DNA from: Prevotellaceae bacterium UBA1786
GTDB lineage: Bacteria; Bacteroidota; Bacteroidia; Bacteroidales; Bacteroidaceae
DNA: 9,249 nt
Direction of reading: 5' to 3'
NCBI GenBank assembly: GCA_002314525.1
Contig: DCGE01000116.1
Span: forward strand, 10,786-20,034
Positions 5,392 to 9,249 of this stretch are shown in pieces (positions within the stretch are counted from its first letter, which is position 1; each line of letters starts with the position of its first letter). A program made the translations under genes and the position numbers. Under the pieces are notes generated by a model. The model was not told the DNA's origin. It was given only the letters and a program-made list of their open reading frames with translations, and searched no databases.

Positions 5392-7428
5392 ATGACAAAG
5401 AGATTTTTGAGCCTCATGGCCGCGGGACTGATGGCATCATTGTCTGCCAATGCACAGAATCCTTATCTTCCATTGTGGGAACATGTACCGGATGGAGAAC
5501 CACGAGTATTCGCTGATCCAGACAGACCAGGAAAGTTGCGTGCCTACATCATCGGTTCGCACGACGTAAGATTCCGCGACTATTGCGGTCCTGATATTCG
5601 AATGTGGTCTGCTCCGGTGGAAGACCTCACGAAATGGGAAGACGAAGGCCCGATCTTCACCTACAACATCGACAATCAGTGGGACGTGATGTATGCCCCT
5701 GACCTTGTAGAAGTAAAAGGAAAGAACGGCAAGATGGAATATTACCTGTTCCCTCACTCAAGAGGTAACGGTCGCATCTCGTTCGTAGCAAAGAGCGACA
5801 GGCCTGACGGTCCGTTCAAGGTGATCAATGCGACAGAAGACGGAAGAGGTGCGGTTCAGGGCAGTTTTCTCGGTTTCGACCCATCGATATTCGTAGAACA
5901 GATCACAGACAAGAAAGACCCAGACTACAATATAGGCTTCAGGGCATACGGATTCTGGGGATTCCAGCAGTCATCGGCTGCTCAGTTGGATCAGAAGACC
6001 ATGTACTCAGTACGTCCTGACACCAAGATTACAGAGTACTTCATTCCTGCATCATCACGCTACGGGCAGGTGAAAGACCCTCAGGGCACACAATACCCAG
6101 CCCTTTACAAAGGACAGAACCCTGGTGACTTCAACTTCTTTGAGGCTTCGTCAATCAGAAAGGTCGGCAACAAATACGTGATGGTATTCTCAGGTTATTC
6201 AGGTCCTGACTACGGACTCGGAAGTACCAACTCAGCACTGAGATATGCTTTCGGTGACAGTCCGATGGGACCATGGAGATCCGGCGGAGTGCTGGTTGAC
6301 TCAAGAGGCGTTGTAGTGAACGAAGATGGTTCGAAGCTTATCACCACTAACTTTGCACATAACACGCACGGTTCACTTCAGGTTATCAACGGACAATGGT
6401 ATGTGTTCTACCACAGACCTCCAAGAGGATTCGGCAATGCACGTCAGGCTGCTGTGGCACCGGTGAAGATTGTATGTGATGAAAAGCCTGTTGCGGAAGG
6501 TGGAAAGGTAGTCATCACTGGTTACGACCCATTCGCTCAGGATGAGGTATGGACAGCAAAGGCAAAGGACGGCAACGAATACACAGGTGCCGAAGTGACA
6601 TCAGAAGGTTTCCAGATATACGGACTTCCACCTTATAATTATTATTCAGCCGGCTATGCATGTTTCGTATACGGCAACAAGTCAAACGACTGGATGCAGG
6701 ATACATGGGACTGGTGGCAGAACAGCATGATTCTGAAGGGTGTGACAAATCAAGGTATCATCGGTTACAAGTACTTCGGATTCCAGGGACTGAAGAAGGC
6801 CGACAAGGGTCTGAAACCATTCGCCGGAGTGGAGAAAGGAAAGAAGACAATGATTGAAGTCGGTCTGATCCCGACAACCCAAAAGCCGTTCTCAGTGAAG
6901 GTGATGCTTTTCTCTCCGTGGAATGAAGGAAGATGTATCGCAACACTCAAATATGACAGTGGTGCAAAGAATGAGATCATCATGCTCAAAGCAGACGTTT
7001 CCAAGGCATTGGAAGGTATGACACAGAAGCAGGCCATATATCTCGTAGCCGAATGCGAGGGAGCCACAGCCGACGAGGCGTTGTTCGACATGGATGGTAT
7101 GGGATTCTCATGCGAAGGCAGAGCAATCAAAGCAGAGAAAGCGCCAAAGGTAGAGATCACAGTCAATGGCAAGGCACAGACAATGCCAGAGACACCTATC
7201 CGTTCAACAAACCAGAACGGCTACACCGATGTGAAGCACTATCAGGTAAGTTGCTCACTGAAGAAGGGCGACAAGGTAGTTCCTTCATGCAGCGACAAGA
7301 ACGTGAAACTGAAGGTGGAGAATCCTAACGACACAACAGTGAACATCATTGCAACCTATAAGGGCAAGGAAAAGATTTATATTGTAAATGGATACAAAGA
7401 ACCAGCTCCAAGAAGAAGATGGTGGTAA
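5392..7428 (+). CDS. Secreted GH43-type glycoside hydrolase with CBM6-like and C-terminal Ig-like modules
   Basis: Probably an exported arabinofuranosidase, xylosidase or arabinanase acting on plant hemicellulose or pectin; the exact substrate cannot be read. The ATG at 5392 gives 678 aa with a type I signal peptide (1-22, SANAQ before NPYLP), no lipobox. A reading from 5353 only adds 13 unrelated residues. The five-bladed propeller is about 25-385. The catalytic triad by GH43 pattern is Asp42 (VFADPD, base), Asp163 (GFDPSIF, pKa modulator) and Glu251 (FFEASSIRK, acid). YAPD (101-104) and HGSLQ (326-330, possible metal-binding His326) also fit. A beta-sandwich at about 400-573, with KTMIEVGLIP and AIYLVAE...LFDMDGMGF, resembles CBM6. 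About 585-667 is a small Ig-like domain, and the protein ends in an odd Arg/Trp tail (RRRWW). No SusC/SusD or regulator lies nearby. GH43 family is fairly sure; subfamily is not. Confidence 0.88.
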   Translation: MTKRFLSLMAAGLMASLSANAQNPYLPLWEHVPDGEPRVFADPDRPGKLRAYIIGSHDVRFRDYCGPDIRMWSAPVEDLTKWEDEGPIFTYNIDNQWDVMYAPDLVEVKGKNGKMEYYLFPHSRGNGRISFVAKSDRPDGPFKVINATEDGRGAVQGSFLGFDPSIFVEQITDKKDPDYNIGFRAYGFWGFQQSSAAQLDQKTMYSVRPDTKITEYFIPASSRYGQVKDPQGTQYPALYKGQNPGDFNFFEASSIRKVGNKYVMVFSGYSGPDYGLGSTNSALRYAFGDSPMGPWRSGGVLVDSRGVVVNEDGSKLITTNFAHNTHGSLQVINGQWYVFYHRPPRGFGNARQAAVAPVKIVCDEKPVAEGGKVVITGYDPFAQDEVWTAKAKDGNEYTGAEVTSEGFQIYGLPPYNYYSAGYACFVYGNKSNDWMQDTWDWWQNSMILKGVTNQGIIGYKYFGFQGLKKADKGLKPFAGVEKGKKTMIEVGLIPTTQKPFSVKVMLFSPWNEGRCIATLKYDSGAKNEIIMLKADVSKALEGMTQKQAIYLVAECEGATADEALFDMDGMGFSCEGRAIKAEKAPKVEITVNGKAQTMPETPIRSTNQNGYTDVKHYQVSCSLKKGDKVVPSCSDKNVKLKVENPNDTTVNIIATYKGKEKIYIVNGYKEPAPRRRWW

Positions 7429-7437
7429 TGATAAAAG

Positions 7438-7470
7438 AAAAGGCAGCCAAAAATGATGGCTGCCTTTTTT
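7438..7470 (+). terminator. Rho-independent terminator of the GH43 gene
   Basis: AGGCAGCCA (7441-7449) pairs perfectly with TGGCTGCCT (7457-7465) around a seven-base loop. The flanking AAA extends the stem against the T-run (7465-7470). It starts 10 bp after the GH43 stop. The T-run continues directly into the TTTG -33 element of the kinase promoter. Confidence 0.92.
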
Positions 7471-7499
7471 GTGAATGTGGATTTTTTTCATTAACTTTG
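7468..7499 (+). promoter_or_regulatory. Bacteroidetes-type promoter of the nucleoside kinase gene
   Basis: TTTG (7468-7471), a 20-bp spacer and TAACTTTG (7492-7499) match the -33 and -7 consensus exactly. Transcription would start near 7505, about 40 nt before the kinase ATG. The -33 element overlaps the U-tract of the preceding terminator. Confidence 0.75.
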
Positions 7500-7512
7500 C
7501 GGTCAAGAAAGG

Positions 7513-7534
7513 ATACGTGGTTGTATTCACGTAT
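7513..7534 (+). promoter_or_regulatory. Inverted repeat / hairpin in the kinase 5' leader
   Basis: ATACGTG (7513-7519) and CACGTAT (7528-7534) form a perfect 7-bp inverted repeat around an eight-base loop. It lies inside the predicted leader and ends 11 nt before the kinase start, where a ribosome would sit. Its 3' arm also contains the first two bases of an out-of-frame ATG (7533-7535). It could be a leader hairpin that limits initiation or a protein-binding dyad. Confidence 0.5.
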
Positions 7535-7545
7535 GAAAGCAGTTT

Positions 7546-9216
7546 ATGATCCGAATTTTCTGTAAGAACACACAGACATTCCAAGATGAGCCAGAGGGAA
7601 TGACCCTTCAGGAACTTCTTGGACACTTCAGTTTTGAACGCCCCTACCCCATAGTATCGGCAAAAGTCAACAACGTAAGCCAGGGACTCAAATTCCGCGT
7701 CTACCACAACAGGGATGTGGAGTTCATGGATATCAGAGACGTGTCGGCATTCAGAGTGTACTGCCGTTCATTATGCTTTGTACTGAGCAAGGCAGCCAAA
7801 GACCTCGACAAAAAAGCTGCGATACTGTTTGAGCAACCTGTTTCGGGAGGTGTATTCTGTAGGGTATCCGGTCTTTGTTGCGGTGAAGATCAGAAATGCA
7901 TATGTGAAAAGCTGAAAGCAAGAATAGCAGACATCATCGGAGAAAACATGCAGTTCCACCTGAACGAAGTTCATAACGATGAGGCCATTCGGATATTCAG
8001 GGAAGGAGGAATGGATGACAAGGTACGCCTACTCGAAACATCAGACCAAGTATATATGAACTACTATACTCTTGGTGACACAGTAGACTACTATTACGGG
8101 AGACTGCTTCCTTCAACAGCATATCTGACAGTATGGGGACTGGAACCTTACAGAGACGGACTGATTCTCCGTCTTCCAGACCGCCACGACCCTTCAAGAC
8201 TTGCAGATATACATGACCAGCCAAGGACGTTCGACACCTTCACAGAGCACCTTAAATGGAATAAGATCATGGGACTCCGAACAGTCGGCGATGTGAACGA
8301 AGCATGTCTGAACGGAAATGCCAGCGAACTGATACAAGTATCAGAAGCCCTTCAGGAAAAGAAGATAGTACAGATTGCAGAAGACATATATGAGCGCACC
8401 CTGACGGACCGGCCTATCAGGATTGTCCTGGTCACCGGACCGTCATCAAGCGGAAAGACTACGTTCTGCAAACGACTCAGCATCCAGCTGAAGGCATGCG
8501 GACTCCACCCCATTTCAATGAGTACCGATGACTACTTCGTGAACAGGGTCGAGACACCGTTACTGCCAAACGGGCAGTATGACTTCGACAACTTCGAGAC
8601 CGTAGCCCACGATGCCCTGCAGGAAGACGTGCTCAGGATGCTCAACGGAGAGACAGTGGAGGTTCCTGAGTATAACTTCGTGACGGGAATACGTGAATAC
8701 AACGGAAAGAAGATGAAGTTGGGCAAGGACTCCGTATTGCTTCTTGAAGGGCTTCATGCACTGAACCCTCGACTGACAGACAAGATTCCGGCCGAGACGA
8801 AATACAAGATCTTCATATCGACACTCACATCCATCAACCTCGACGACCATAACTGGATTCCACGTAAGGACCTTAGACTGTTGAGACGAATAGTCCGTGA
8901 CTACAACAAGGGAGCCTTCAAACCACAGGAAACCATCAGCCAATGGGAAAGCGTATGTGAGGCAGAAGAACTGTGGATCACACCGTATCAGGAAGAAGCC
9001 GATGTGATGTTCAATTCTGCATTGCTGATTGAACTCGCAGTTCTGAGAGACCATGCCGAACCGATCCTGGCATCGGTGCCTAAGAACTGCAAGGAGTACT
9101 GCGAGGCACATCACCTGCTTAAATTCATCAGGTACTTCACTCCTATTCCGGACAAGGAGATTCCTCCGACATCGATGTTGAGGGAGTTTATTGGAAGATC
9201 GAGTTTTAAGTATTAA
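7546..9216 (+). CDS. Nucleoside (uridine-kinase-like) kinase fused to TGS and ThrRS-like domains
   Basis: Predicted cytosolic P-loop kinase of the phosphoribulokinase/uridine kinase family, 556 aa, in a fusion common in Bacteroidetes and Firmicutes. Residues 1-66 resemble a TGS domain. About 67-235 resembles the second additional domain of threonyl-tRNA synthetase, but the HxxxH metal motif appears to be lost: RSLCF stands at 74-78. The kinase domain is about 285-490, with the Walker A loop GPSSSGKT (298-305), STDDYF (326-331), YDFDNFET (345-352) and the Walker B-like VLLLEGLHAL (397-406). The substrate is not settled by sequence; uridine/cytidine phosphorylation is the usual guess, and the synthetase-like part could bind RNA or be structural. 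The ATG at 7546 begins directly with the TGS strand IRIFCKN. The gene has its own promoter and leader hairpin. Family assignment is good, reaction uncertain. Confidence 0.9.
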   Translation: MIRIFCKNTQTFQDEPEGMTLQELLGHFSFERPYPIVSAKVNNVSQGLKFRVYHNRDVEFMDIRDVSAFRVYCRSLCFVLSKAAKDLDKKAAILFEQPVSGGVFCRVSGLCCGEDQKCICEKLKARIADIIGENMQFHLNEVHNDEAIRIFREGGMDDKVRLLETSDQVYMNYYTLGDTVDYYYGRLLPSTAYLTVWGLEPYRDGLILRLPDRHDPSRLADIHDQPRTFDTFTEHLKWNKIMGLRTVGDVNEACLNGNASELIQVSEALQEKKIVQIAEDIYERTLTDRPIRIVLVTGPSSSGKTTFCKRLSIQLKACGLHPISMSTDDYFVNRVETPLLPNGQYDFDNFETVAHDALQEDVLRMLNGETVEVPEYNFVTGIREYNGKKMKLGKDSVLLLEGLHALNPRLTDKIPAETKYKIFISTLTSINLDDHNWIPRKDLRLLRRIVRDYNKGAFKPQETISQWESVCEAEELWITPYQEEADVMFNSALLIELAVLRDHAEPILASVPKNCKEYCEAHHLLKFIRYFTPIPDKEIPPTSMLREFIGRSSFKY

Positions 9217-9249
9217 AGACAATAATCAATACTTAGTTAATTTATATTT

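Overview
The window looks like chromosomal DNA of a Bacteroidales bacterium, most likely a Prevotella-type (Prevotellaceae) species. Reasons: ribosomal protein S16 has the long Ala/Glu-rich tail seen in Bacteroidetes; starts lack Shine-Dalgarno sequences; promoters have the TAnnTTTG (-7) / TTTG (-33) form; the C10 (streptopain/interpain-like) peptidase ends in a module common in Prevotella secreted proteins; and a two-part nucleoside kinase of a type common in Bacteroidetes is present. Genus placement is an inference. All five protein genes are intact. I see no tRNA, rRNA, IS element, prophage gene or CRISPR array.

Layout. Left edge: a short inverted repeat and the leader of rpsP (63-587, +), which has its own terminator (612-641). 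Bases 588-952 hold no gene. From about 681 to 943 this stretch is a strongly diverged tandem array with a 22-bp period, whose central units contain AAGATA..TATCTT dyads. Minus strand: a three-gene unit read right to left, namely a secreted C10 cysteine peptidase (5114-2616), a cation diffusion facilitator (2616-1729, its ATG sharing one base with the peptidase stop) and kdsB (1714-953, 14 bp further on). A well-formed minus-strand promoter (5184-5154) precedes the peptidase, and I see no other promoter inside the unit. Plus strand: a divergent, possibly structured leader (about 5277-5391) and a secreted GH43-type glycoside hydrolase (5392-7428) with a terminator at 7438-7470. The U-tract of that terminator runs into the -33 element of the next promoter (7468-7499). 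A 7-bp inverted repeat in the leader (7513-7534) then precedes a TGS/ThrRS-like/uridine-kinase-like fusion protein (7546-9216). The last 33 bases (9217-9249) are AT-rich and I see nothing in them.

How the genes relate. The minus-strand unit joins an exported protease, a probable Zn2+ exporter and the CMP-Kdo synthetase needed for lipopolysaccharide, so it has a cell-envelope flavour, although a direct functional link is not shown. The GH43 enzyme stands alone, with no SusC/SusD or other polysaccharide-locus gene in view. The nucleoside kinase has its own promoter. The most unusual item is the 22-bp-periodic array between the convergent rpsP and kdsB genes; second are the two structured 5' leaders on the plus strand.
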